DNA of 64,000 nt from positions 32,332,487 through 32,396,486 of the forward strand of contig OY998185.1 in assembly GCA_963921935.1 (NCBI GenBank), given 5' to 3'. The stretch comes from Galeruca laticollis. Its lineage: Eukaryota > Arthropoda > Insecta > Coleoptera > Chrysomelidae. Shown here one piece after another: positions 1-10,900 of this stretch. Under the pieces are notes generated by a model. It saw only the letters and a program-made list of their open reading frames with translations, was not told the DNA's origin and did not search any database. The position numbers and the translations under genes are program-made. Position 1 is the first letter of the stretch. Each line of letters begins with the position of its first letter.

Positions 1-249
1 AAACTTAATTTAATCCGTCCTTGATGGGTTAATACAATTAAACAAATTGCCAGAACCAACGGTTATCCATTACATATAATAAATCAATTACTTAATGAAA
101 TAGAGAAAAAAGCGGCATTACAATCAATATTTCCTAAACCCTTAGATATTTTGAAATTGGACACAGAAAACACTTACGAGCATACAAATTGCAATATCCA
201 GAGAAATACTATCACGCAAAACATGTACTTGACACCAAACATTCATTAA
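1..249 (+). pseudogene. Possible tail of a Penelope-like reverse transcriptase
   Basis: A frame open from about 25 to a TAA at 247-249 reads like the region just after a reverse transcriptase catalytic domain (the run INTIKQIARTNGYPLHII, then a Lys/Glu-rich helix). A TGA lies at 22-24 in the same frame, and the left side is cut by the window edge. The alternation of 'IARTNGY' and 'IINQLL' recalls Penelope-like elements, but no catalytic motif is present. The piece ends 23 bases before the left TIR of the next transposon, so it may be the DNA into which that transposon inserted. Family assignment is from memory of family style only and is weak. Confidence 0.35.
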
Positions 250-272
250 CACCTAACACAGAACAGGAAGTG

Positions 273-295
273 CCGTCAAATGGCGTGAAGTGGAT
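273..295 (+). repeat. Left TIR of pogo-like element
   Basis: Starts CCGTCAAATGGCGTGAAGTGG. It pairs with the inverted copy ending at 3410. Confidence 0.7.
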
Positions 296-416
296 CAAAA
301 ATTGAGGTTGTTTTCGAATATTTAAAATTTAAAATCATTAGTACCTTCCCTTTTTAATATTGGCAAATGTTAGTTTTCTTTTGTTGATAATTTTTAAACT
401 AATAAAGGCCAAATGT

Positions 417-455
417 TGATCCACTTTACCCCATGCATAGGGGTAAAGTGGACAA
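417..455. repeat. Palindromic subterminal motif pair
   Basis: GATCCACTTTACCCC and GGGGTAAAGTGGAC face each other around CATGCATA. Each half resembles the start of the TIR interior (GTGAAGTGGATC at 286-296), so this looks like an inverted pair of transposase-binding motifs. Confidence 0.5.
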
Positions 456-509
456 CAAGTTCATTTTGAAAATGTTTAGAAAGTAGACAACTAAATTAAT
501 ATAGTATAT

Positions 510-580
510 TAAAGTATAAGTGGATAAAGAGGTCTTTCAAACACGCGCGTTTGAAAGACCAGTTATCCACGAATACTTTA
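510..580. repeat. 71-bp imperfect palindrome
   Basis: Two arms of about 35 bases face each other: TAAAGTATAAGTGGATAA..GGTCTTTCAAACACG, and its near-perfect complement through CGCGTTTGAAAGACC..TTATCCACGAATACTTTA. The central motif CGCGCGTTTGAAAG recurs singly as CGCGCGTGTTTGAAAG at 932-947. It lies inside the pogo-like element, on the 3' side of its transposase. It could be a nested fold-back insertion or a regulatory hairpin; nothing decides. Confidence 0.6.
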
Positions 581-1292
581 CGCTATTTTTTTATTGGTGT
601 ACTTTCAAATCATAAAATATTATTATTATATTATTACTACAAAAAAATGAAAGTCCGTCCTCGATGCCCAGCCAAGTTTCGTGAAAGTCAAATAGTATTT
701 ATTTTTATTTGACGTTACGAGGTACTGCTGTCAGATAAATTATCAAAAAGTTCCTTTATTTGTATTTAAAAGGATACAATGTATATATGAATATATAAAT
801 AAATTTTGCAGAGGAAACCAAATAAGACATTGGTTCCCAATGATAATATACAATTTAAAAACTAATAAAAAAAGTTGTCATTGATACTTACGTTTCTCAA
901 GTTGTTGTTGTTACCATAGGGACTTTAAAAAACGCGCGTGTTTGAAAGTTCCATCTAAACACGCTGAGGCGTGCTTTAAAAAGGTAATATGAGGCATCAA
1001 TAAAAAAATTAGTTTCCCAAAAGAATTTGGTGAAAAAATAAAACTAACTTTATGGGGGCTTTAAAGTCTTTATTAAATAAAAAACAAGAGGAATTAAATG
1101 CAATTTAATCTACGTAAACTCTTTTTAACGTACAAAACTAACTTTTTACTCTTAATCTAGGTAAGTTATATGGTTAATAAACTTTAAAACGTAATAAACA
1201 AAATATTTTAAACTTCAAATAAAGTAAAATGACTATTAATCAAAATTAAACATTAACTCAACAAAATTATTCTACTGAAGAGAAATCTCCAT

Positions 1293-2857
1293 TCAAAAAC
1301 AATGCCTTCTACGTTTGACACTGCTCACAGTTAACTTTTGTATAATGTGTTCCCTAGTTACAATTGTTATGTCAGCAACAACAGGATATACAAAAAATCT
1401 GCCGTGTTGTTTTCTTAACGCATTTATGACAAACTCATTTTTTTCAGTCAGATTTTCTATTTTATTTGTAACAAAATTCACGATTACATAATCACCGATT
1501 TCTAAATTTAGCACGGTAGGTCAATTTCATCCAGATCACCATTTTCTTCTCCATCATTTTTTCCGTCAGAGTCTTCATCTTCATCTATTCCGTCTTCCAA
1601 GGACCTGATAATATATTTTGATAAGATGCTTTTACCAGCAGAAACCGACATTTTTTTCCCACGTTTTTGGATTCCATCCTTAGGACCTAATCTGTAAGAC
1701 TCTAAGTGACTTACAAGGGCATTGGACCAGGCTTTTTCCATGGGATCTTCCATCGGGACATTTCTGGCTACATTTCTGTTTTGGAAAGAACAGAGTTGGG
1801 GTTAAACGGAATTATAGCACATTCCTTAAATGCTGGAATCGATTTTTTTTCAAAATTCACTCCGACTTACTCGATTGTCTTTTTTAAAAGCCTTGGGAAC
1901 ACGGTCTTGGGGATAACCCCCGATTTTTTTGCCTCCATCCCTCCAACACATTCCGCGATGCAGCCTTCAGGGGCCGTAAATAGGCCACATCAAATGGCTG
2001 TAATAAGTGGGTGTAATTTGGGGACAATAGCACATATCGAATTTCATTGACTTCGCATGCTTGAATAACGCTCAAATTATCGCCTATTAACACCTTAGGC
2101 CCAACCAAATTTTTTGTGTGCGGAATTAGAATATTGTGAAACCAATCTTCAAATATTGTAGAATCGAACCATCCTCTGGGGGTTCTGCTGTATCTCCTTC
2201 CTGGGTAGCCGCCTTCTGATCACCCAGGGTAAAGATGCTTGGCTTTATAAACTATGTACGGGAGCAGTAATGATCCATTTCCCGATATCGCAAACATTAC
2301 ACTGGTGCTGGTCTTAGACGTATCTATTAACCTATGTGCATGTTTAACCCCGCGTTTTACGACGACCTTTATTGACAGGGTCATCGACAAAATTACTTTC
2401 ATCATAATTTATGACGTTACATGGAGGTACATTCTCCAACGTTTCTTGAAGCTTAGAAAAATAATTATTTAGCATCTCATGGTCGACGGCTCCTGCTCTG
2501 ACCCTTCTAGTGTTTCCATCCAATTTTATTGTGAGATTAGGGTTTCGTGTCATGAATGGCCTGAACCAATCCAAACCCGGTAAATTGTGTTTAAATCTCT
2601 TCTCTCGGAGCCCCAGATTGTTCAGGTATTGCTGAACAATTAGCCTTATATCTGTTGATTTTAGGGGAAATCCCCCAGTTTGCAAATATTAGTAAGCCAT
2701 CCGTAAGTAACTTTTCCTCGGCCTCCGGCAAAACTGGATGTCTGCCATATTTTAAAGGGTTATTACCATGAACCCGGTTCTGAAACGTCGTGTATGGCAC
2801 GCCATATTGTTCCGCAGCTTCCCGGACATTTAATCTTTTTTTTTTGACCGCCGCCAC
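1293..2857 (-). pseudogene. Pogo/CENP-B-like transposase, frameshifted
   Basis: This is the relic of a DDE transposase that would bind the element ends and cut and paste it in the nucleus. Reading leftward: a psq/CENP-B-type helix-turn-helix (VREAAEQYGVPYTTFQNRV, from 2857), a second DNA-binding segment (KHNLPGLDWFRPFMTRNP, about 2590-2530), then the DDE core with NYDESN (about 2400), GDNLS (about 2080) and LLQPFDVA (about 2010) carrying the three acidic residues. The C-terminal module (NLEIGDYVIV...FFVYPVVADITIV) ends at 1293. Parts lie in different frames (breaks near 2600, 2390, 2215, 1890 and 1510), so no full protein can be made. All three catalytic acids are still visible. Family identification is good; the subfamily is not resolved. 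Confidence 0.8.
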
Positions 2858-3387
2858 TGCCCTTATTAGGAATGCTCCATTATTGTTTTTTTGCCAGCTG
2901 GCCCAATTTTCTTCTTATATACTATTGGCATTTTTCTCTGAAAACGCCAATAAGATAAATAAGAAGAAATATTCAAACCTAACCTCAAATTTATTTCAAA
3001 ATTCTGTGATCCACTTCACCCCACAAAGTTACAATTTTTTTAAATATCCTCAAAAAAATGTTAGTTTAATTTTTTTTGTAAGCTCGCACTGAATAATGTG
3101 ATGTAAATACAGTATATAATTACCTCAAATCGCCAAAAAACCCGTAGGGTGTCCACTTTTCTTACTGCAAGTAAATGTGTTCAACCAACAACAACTTCAC
3201 GGCAAACACGAACAAAATTGCAATAGCCAACGCTACCAGCCTCAAACATGGCATACCCTAGACTAAATAATCGTCTAGTGCACTTTTGTAAACTTGTCTT
3301 AATTCGCGGCGCGGCAGCACTGGCGTACCGTGAAGTTGAAAGTCCATCAATGAGTTCGGACTGTTAGAGTTAACTTTTCCACGTAGT

Positions 3388-3410
3388 GTTCACTTTACTA
3401 CATTTGACGG
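3388..3410 (-). repeat. Right TIR of pogo-like element
   Basis: On the minus strand it reads CCGTCAAATGTAGTAAAGTG. It is followed on the plus strand by TA, the expected target dinucleotide. Confidence 0.7.
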
Positions 3411-3412
3411 TA

Positions 3413-3649
3413 CTACATATTTGTGATGAGAAACAAAAACTAAATTTTGTTGGTTGAAGAATTAGAAAATAGAAGACTCTTAAGAGACCCACAAGTTGTC
3501 AATTAACAAATAAATGTAGGGAGTACTCCACGTTAAAAATGTCTTCTTGAGTAATAATTTTGAATATCAGCGGATATAGTTTTCGTAGTAACCTATATCA
3601 TTGCACATTACTGATCTAAAGTTTTGATATTTGTATCATATCTTCTTTT

Positions 3650-3651
<2 letters not shown>
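3413..3651. other. Unassigned AT-rich stretch
   Basis: Between the pogo-like element and the microsatellite. I see no coding, RNA or repeat signal here. Confidence 0.5.

Positions 3652-3718
<67 letters not shown>
3652..3718. repeat. (TA)n microsatellite, left flank of LTR element 1
   Basis: About 67 bases of pure AT dinucleotide. It abuts the first base of the 5' LTR of element 1, so it is the target sequence of that insertion. Confidence 0.95.
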
Positions 3719-3722
<4 letters not shown>

Positions 3723-5937
3723 GCCAGTCCTCTAGTATAGATAAATATTCATATAATAGATTGAATTAAAAAGGAATTTTTTTTGTATATACGTATGGTG
3801 TATCATTAGACACTACCTAATTAAGAACAAAATTTAACATAAAACGAATGAATGACTTTAGCAAATGTATAATATAATATTGAGTACATCAATTTAAGAA
3901 ATGGATTAAGGATAAGGAATAGAATGGTAATGATAATATAGAAATTAATTCTTAAGAAAATGTTACCTTCACAAATAAATCCTAAGGTCAAGTCAATGTC
4001 AACAATTTTCATTAAAATCAATCTGAACGCTGCTATGTCCACACTTGAATCGGGAAAAGGATGTTAGTTTGTTCAAAACCTAAAATAATAAGAATTAATA
4101 ATCAAATCACTAAATTATTAACGATATGCAAATACAATAAAAAGTTGCAATTTGAAAAAAGTAATTTATAAAAATAAAACTGTATGAAATATGACATTCG
4201 GAATAAGAGCCATATTGTATGTCATAGAAATCTAGTAATCAAATCGAAATCAATGAAGGAAGTGATTGAATCTAGTTATAATATTGCCAACCTAAATTCA
4301 ATGAGTTGGAAGTTAATATAAAACAGAGAATGTAAATTTGAAAATAAGTTAGAATTTATATAAAGCGAAATTAGTGCTAATTAAAGAATTAAAAAATAAA
4401 CAGTTCCATATATATAAATCATAAATTTAGATTGTAGAAATTGTATATTAATTGTAAACAAATTTACTAAAAAAAAAGGAATTACAAGGAATGAAACCAT
4501 TGTAATACATGTAAAAGATTATTTATATATTCTATAAGATATTGTTAAACCATTTATACAAGTGATTTCACTCTCCAAGACTATTTTAATTGAAGAATTC
4601 AGTATTTTCATAGAAAAAACATTATCATTGACAATTGTTGAATAAAATAACAAATTAGGAGGCTGTGTTTTAGAGATTGTAAAAATGTTGTTGATTTTGA
4701 AAAGAAAAGAGAGTCGAGAGTTAGTTGGGGAATGATGAACTGGGATGTAATTCTCTGAGTAGATTTTTGTAAAAACTTTAAAGTAAAAGTAATAATTTTA
4801 AATCTAAATCAATAAAAAAATTCATAATATTAATGTAGATTAAACCCTGTGAAAAAGTGAAACGTGCCGAACGAGTATTTCTTGGGTAAGGAATACCTAA
4901 GAAAAGAGACGAGATGTTGCAGGTCCACCACGCCGAGAATGGAATATAAGGTCTGTGTTATTTGAGTTTTTTTAATTTGGAATTCCAAACAAACAAAGGA
5001 AAAGTGAACTTTTGAAATTAATTTGAACATTTAAATTTGAATAATCTAAAATTGGCCAAAGAAACTTTAAAATAATCAATACAAAAATTTATCCATGGAT
5101 AATTAAAGAACTCTAATTTTCTGCAACAATAATTTTAGATATTAAATATGTACTTACTTGTAAAAAGTTTTTCGTTTGTAAAATAATCAAAGTTCACACC
5201 ACTCATAAATGCTTTTCCAATCTTAATTTCCGCTTTGCATGCTGACCTATTCTTATAACTATCAAACACACACTTAATTCACAACTTGAATTATATATGT
5301 AACTGTTTAATATAAGTTTTCAACCATATTATTCTAAATGCACTAAATTGATGCACATTGAACTGTTAAACGTTTGCATCCTCCATGTTAACGGTGTACT
5401 ATAATTTTGTGACGACGAGAAACGTTGAACCGGAAGAGTTGCTCCGTTGCGCCGAAGCAGCTACTATAAGCGTTCAGTGCGCATGACCATCAAAGAATAC
5501 AGAGGTGGTTCAGGAATATTTGTGTGTGTAAAATTTTGAAGATTTCATCAACAATTTATTAAAATATTTTTATTTAAGTGTTGGTATTTTTCTTATTCCA
5601 GTCAATGTCCATAACACTTTTCACGAACATTGTTTAAATCATTCATTCGATTATCATATGGTGAGATGATTGAAATAAAGATATATAATTTATTCAGGAA
5701 TAGACCTATCACGAAATCAGAATAAGTAAATGTTCATATATGTAAAAAATTTTTCTAATAGGTGTCCAGGACTCAAAGAGAGAAGTCTCATGCTTCCGAC
5801 TGCAATATAAAATTTAAACAATACATACAATTAAAAAAAATTTCATATAATCATATAGGGCTAGCCGAAGGTAAAAACGGGTAAATAAAGGTAAATCATA
5901 TAAGTATATATTAAAATATAAAACATATCCACTATAA
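3719..5937 (+). repeat. 5' LTR of element 1
   Basis: Begins TTAAGCCAGTCC and ends CCACTATAA, matched nearly base for base by 12235-14451. The termini are not the usual TG...CA. Transcription should start and polyadenylate within it, but I cannot place the promoter by eye. The tiny frames inside it have no recognisable product. Confidence 0.93.
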
Positions 5938-5960
5938 ATTGGCACCCAAAAACGTGGGGC
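5938..5960 (+). promoter_or_regulatory. Primer-binding site of element 1
   Basis: ATTGGCACCC, then AAAAACGTGGGGC, directly after the LTR. The AACGTGGGGC part is shared at the same place by element 2 (16442-16451) and by the orphan LTR at 26725-26734, which argues for a common tRNA primer. The tRNA species is not determined here. Confidence 0.7.
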
Positions 5961-6017
5961 ACGATTATAAAAATAATATATTAAAAAAAAATAAAAATAA
6001 ATTAAAAACAAAGAACA

Positions 6018-7934
6018 ATGGAAAATAGGAAAATGATGTTGCGCGATGGGAAGCAGGTTGGAAATGATAGTGGATCTGAGGAGGAAAGAGAAGGAAGAAG
6101 CCATGGAATGGGAGATTTCCAGGTGCAATACCTCATCCAAGGACAGCAATCGGAAGATGCTGCACAGGAAGAAAGGAGAACAGGAGATGAAGAATATGAA
6201 ATAGAGGTAGAACGAGTAGAAGAAGGATTGGATAGAAGTCAAGAAATACAAGAGAGAAGGGAACAACAAACAAGAACAAGGAATGATAACCAAATGATAG
6301 ATTTGATGCAACAATTGTTGAACCAGATGAATACAATGAAGGGAGAGTTAAATGAAAACATGAACAAAATGGATCAAAAGTTGAATGGAAATATAAATAG
6401 CATTAACGGAAATATGGATAGAATGGAGCTTAATTTGAGGGGAGACATTCATAATATTCATGAAAACATGAACAGATTGGAACGGAAGATAGAAGAGGTT
6501 AGATTTGAAAACTGCAAAGAGATTAAGGAACTTAAGGAGAATCAAGAAGAACATAAGAAGAGTATTCGGCAAATACAAGAAGACATAGAGGAAAATAATA
6601 AAAACATAAGACAAGAAATACAGGAAAATGGTATGAAAATCAGAGAAAACATAGTAGAAGAAGTATTAGAATTTAGAAGAGATCTAGAAGAATATTTACC
6701 AGAGAATATTAAAGTAGAGGTCTCAAAACAAAATAAACAAATAACAAAGGAAGTGGAACAGATGAAAGATAACGTAAATAGAAAATTTAAGGATTTGGAT
6801 GGCCGGATTGAAGAGAGAACGGGGATGAGTCTAACAATAACCGACGACATAAATCGACAAATGAATAAAGAAATCGAAGAAATGAATCGGAAATTAAGGA
6901 TCACGATAGAGGAAATGGAGGAAAATTTGAGAAGAAATGGAGGAAACAATATATACCCAGGAAATTTCCACAATTTAGAAATCGGAGTGAAATTTGATGG
7001 GAATATTAACAATATACATCCCAAAGTATTTCTCAAAATAATAAGAAACAAAATTAAAGGAATCAGAGATATTGTTGAGATCAAGCTTATTATAAGGAGC
7101 ATATTACAGGGCCATGCTTTATTGTGGTTTTGTAATAAGGAAGAACTAATACAAAGCCTAGAAGAGTTCGAGCAACAATTCTTAGCCTATTTCTGGGGAG
7201 AATTGCAACAAGCAACATTCAGAGAGCGGTTATACTTCGGGAAATTTGATTATAAGAAAAGCAAAAACCTGAATAATTATGCGATGCAATTATATAATGT
7301 AGCCAAGTACTTAGATCCGGGAATGAAGGAGGAGGAATTAGTGCTATACATTGGCAGACATTTCAATTCAGAAGTAGCTGAAACAATAGCGCTTCATAAT
7401 ATTAAAGCCATGGATAGTTTATCAAGATATCTACAAAGAGTGGAACGGAGCTATACAAATCATAACGATACAAGAGACAATCGATTAAATGAAAATGGGA
7501 ATAGACAGAATAGAAGAGAAAATGAATGGAGAAATGATCAGAGAAATTATGAAAATCGAAATTACGAGAGAAGAAGACCAGGACGGGATGATAGAAATCC
7601 GAGATATGATAATTACAGAAACGGAAATGGAAACTATCGTAATGGGTATCAGAATGGTAATAATGGGAATCGGAATAATGGATATAATGGAGGAAATTAC
7701 CAAAATTATGGAAGACGGAATGATAACGACAATCGTAATCGGAACTGGCAACAATACAGAAGAGAGGGGAGAAATAATGAAGAGGACAGAAGAAATGAAA
7801 ACAGAGACAGGAATTATGATCAAAGAGATAGTCGAGGAGGTGAAGATAGAAGACAGGTGAACATGATACAAAACCAGGAAGAGATAAGAAGGGATAGTGA
7901 TCAGGGCACGAGTTCTGATCCAAATTTCGAGTAA
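6018..7934 (+). CDS. gag: Gag of element 1 (638 aa)
   Basis: Structural protein of the retrotransposon particle. Residues 1-60 hold a charged leader (LRDGKQVG, then GDFQVQYL) conserved in element 2. About 90-310 is a long Glu/Lys/Asn-rich coiled coil with repeated NxNxxxM heptads. About 315-480 resembles a retrotransposon capsid domain (FDGNINNIHPKVFLKII ... LLWFCNKEELIQSLEEFEQQF ... YAMQLYNVAKYL). About 490-625 is an Arg/Asn/Gly-rich tail that would bind RNA in place of a CCHC zinc knuckle, of which I see none. The start is the first ATG after the primer site. The frame ends at TAA 7932-7934, directly after a slippery site leading into pol. The frame is intact. Confidence 0.9.
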   Translation: MENRKMMLRDGKQVGNDSGSEEEREGRSHGMGDFQVQYLIQGQQSEDAAQEERRTGDEEYEIEVERVEEGLDRSQEIQERREQQTRTRNDNQMIDLMQQLLNQMNTMKGELNENMNKMDQKLNGNINSINGNMDRMELNLRGDIHNIHENMNRLERKIEEVRFENCKEIKELKENQEEHKKSIRQIQEDIEENNKNIRQEIQENGMKIRENIVEEVLEFRRDLEEYLPENIKVEVSKQNKQITKEVEQMKDNVNRKFKDLDGRIEERTGMSLTITDDINRQMNKEIEEMNRKLRITIEEMEENLRRNGGNNIYPGNFHNLEIGVKFDGNINNIHPKVFLKIIRNKIKGIRDIVEIKLIIRSILQGHALLWFCNKEELIQSLEEFEQQFLAYFWGELQQATFRERLYFGKFDYKKSKNLNNYAMQLYNVAKYLDPGMKEEELVLYIGRHFNSEVAETIALHNIKAMDSLSRYLQRVERSYTNHNDTRDNRLNENGNRQNRRENEWRNDQRNYENRNYERRRPGRDDRNPRYDNYRNGNGNYRNGYQNGNNGNRNNGYNGGNYQNYGRRNDNDNRNRNWQQYRREGRNNEEDRRNENRDRNYDQRDSRGGEDRRQVNMIQNQEEIRRDSDQGTSSDPNFE

Positions 7935-10900
7935 GTTGCTCTTATGTGCATAATATTGTCTATTCTTCTAAATATCAACATCCTAGAGAATTTATATTAG
8001 AAGAAGAACCAACAAACCCAGAATTAAATAGATTAGTATTTATAGAGGGAAATTTAGATAACATTAAATGTAGAGTTTTATTAGATACGGGTTCCGAAGT
8101 TTCCATTATAAATCAAAATATAGTAGACAATTTAAAACAGGACAATATTATGGTGATAAATACAAATAAAATATCATTAATAGGGGCAAATGAAAGAAAA
8201 TTATATGAAACTACTAAAACCATTATGACAAACCTAGAATTAAATGGTGAGGTTTTATCAGTACAATTGTTGATTGTGAAAAATTTAAGATATGACATAA
8301 TCATGGGTACAGATGAATTAAGTAAACATAGAATTATAATAAATTATAAAATGCAAAACATAATATATAATAATCATACAATACCGTTTATAACAAATTA
8401 TCAAACAGATATAGGAAAAAACGAATGTGCAATTGGACAAATAAATCACATTGCTGAAGAAGAACAAAACATGAGGGAGGAATTATGTCCGGAGGAATAC
8501 AAACAGAGAGTCTATGAATTACTTGATTCTCACGAAAAGCTGTTCAATGAGGAAGTATGCGTTGCGACTAGATATGTTCACAAAATTGAAGTCATACCAG
8601 AAATAAAAAATTTTAAGATCAAAACTTATCCTATACCTTATAAATTAAAACAAGAGGTATATCAGGAAATTAATAAAATGTTACAAGACGGTATTATTGA
8701 AAGATCTAATTCACAATACATAAGTGCAATAACCTGTGTAAAAAAGAAATCGGGGGATATTAGAATATGTTTGGATGCTAGGAATATAAATACATTTACT
8801 AAAAAACAATACGAAAGTCCATTAAATATTGAAGGTATATTTGGAAGAATTACAAAGGCTAATATATTTTCAAAATTAGATCTAAAGCATAGCTTTTGGT
8901 TAATTCCATTGGATCATCGTTATAGACAATACACTGCATTTATGGTAGATGGAGTGGTGTATCAATTTTGTGTAGTGCCATTTGGACTCCAAAGTTCTTG
9001 TGCAGCCTTAGTACGAACGTTGCATACAATCTTGAATCCGTATGAAGATTTCACTCTCCACTACATAGATGACATTTTGATTTTTTCTGAAACAGAAACG
9101 AAGCATCATAAACATCTGAAAATAATATTAAAGGAATTAGAAAATGCTGGACTTAAATTAAACTTAGAGAAATGTCAGTTTTATAAAAGAGAAGTGGATT
9201 ATTTAGGATATGTTTTAAGTGACACTGGTATAACAATGAATCCTGAGAGAATTAAAGCAATCCTAGAGTATAAAACACCACATAACTTAAGAACTTTACG
9301 AGGGTTTCTAGGTATCATCAATTATTTCAAGAAGTTAGTTCCTGATCTAAGTAAGAGAGAAATTCCTCTTATAGAATTATTAAAGAAGGATATTAGATGG
9401 AAATGGGACGAGAGAAGAGAAAAGGCATTTCAGGAGTTAAAGGAAATTTTTCTTAACAGCCTAAAAGTATTTCATCCACAATATGACAAACCTTTTATCT
9501 TGAGAACAGATGCTTCAATAGAAAGATTGGCAGGGGTATTAATTCAAATACAAGATGGAGAAGAAGTACCTATTAGTTTTATATCCAGAGTGACTAAGCC
9601 AGCAGAAAAGAAATATTCAATAACAGAATTAGAAATGGCAAGTGTTGTATTTTGCATTAGCAAACTAAGATTCTATCTATTAGGAGCTAAATTTATTTTA
9701 GAAACTGACCACTCAGCACTTACAGCTATGTTGAAAAACCGCTATGCCAATAATCGTGTACACCGATGGATCTTGTTGTTACAAGAATATGAATTCGAAA
9801 TCAAATATATTGCAGGGAAATTAAACATGGTAGCAGATGCATTGAGTAGAGTAGATGAAGTAGGGAACAATCAAACCAAATTTCAAATTGGAATAAACCA
9901 ATTGTACCAAACAGAGGGGATATTTACATTGGAAAAGGTTGAAGAAGATCAGAGACATTTTGATAATGAGAAAGTTAAAGGTGCCTGTAAAATTGATGAA
10001 GTGTGGTATAAGAAATTGGAGGACAGAGAAGTATTTGTAATAAGTAAGGAGTTTGCACAGGAAATTATTCGTCATCTATATAAAGAGAATGGACACATAG
10101 GAACAAGAAAACTATGGACTTTGTTTCGAGAAAATTATGTGGCAAAGAAGGATTTGAGTATAGTGAAAGAAATATGTAAATATTGTCAAATATGTCAACT
10201 GGCCAAAGAAAAAAATTACCACAATAGCATGACAGCAAAATCGATAATTACAAATAAACCATTACAGATTGTGGCAATGGATTTTATAGGAAACTTAATT
10301 AGGAGTGAATCGGGTAATAAGGATTTACTAGTAATAGTTGATGTTTATACCAAATTTGTTAAAACTTTTCCATGTAAGAGATCAACGGCTAAGGTGGTAA
10401 TAGAATGTTTGGAAAAATATATAGAAAAAGTAGGAAGACCTGAGAGAATTATACTTGACCATGCTACATACTTTGAAAGTAAAAAATTAAAGCAGTATTG
10501 TGATAAAGAACAAATAAAACTACAATTTATTAGTATTAGAAGACCTAGCTCCAATCCAGCTGAGAGATATATAAAGGAAATCTTAAAATATTTAAGAATT
10601 CTTTGTCAAAAGACACATATTAGATGGGATGAAAATATGGACAAAATTGAAGAATTTATAAATAATTTACCACATGGGGTAACAGAGGAAAGTCCAATTT
10701 ATTTAATGAAAGGTATCCAACCTAAAAGAAACTGGATTCTGAATAGAGATACTACTCTAGAAGAGACACTAGAAAAGGTGAATATCAGAATAAGGAGGAA
10801 TGCAGAAAAATATATACGGGATCAGAACAAGAAAATTAAGAAGAAAACAACCTTTAATAAAGGAGAATTGGTTATAATCAGAGCATTAAAGACATCTAAT

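Larger units (their letters stand above)
273..3410 (-). mobile_element. Pogo/CENP-B-type DNA transposon, decayed
   Basis: The element is bounded by imperfect terminal inverted repeats. The left end CCGTCAAATGGCGTGAAGTG and the complement of the right end CCGTCAAATGTAGTAAAGTG match at 17 of 20 positions. The right end is followed by TA (3411-3412). The left is preceded by TG (271-272), which could be a mutated TA target duplication as expected for the Tc1/mariner-pogo superfamily. Inside lies a minus-strand transposase relic (1293-2857). Several copies of a TCCACTT(T/C)ACCCC-like motif sit near both ends (287-297, 418-432, 440-454, 3009-3024, 3151-3163, 3388-3400) and may be transposase-binding sites. 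Frameshifts make it non-autonomous now. Confidence 0.72.

Noticed and set aside
6133..7923. Long minus-strand frames opposite gag (up to 186 codons)
   Set aside because: They are shadows of the purine-rich gag strand; their Phe/Ile/Ser-rich composition mirrors Lys/Glu/Asn codons and has no domain.
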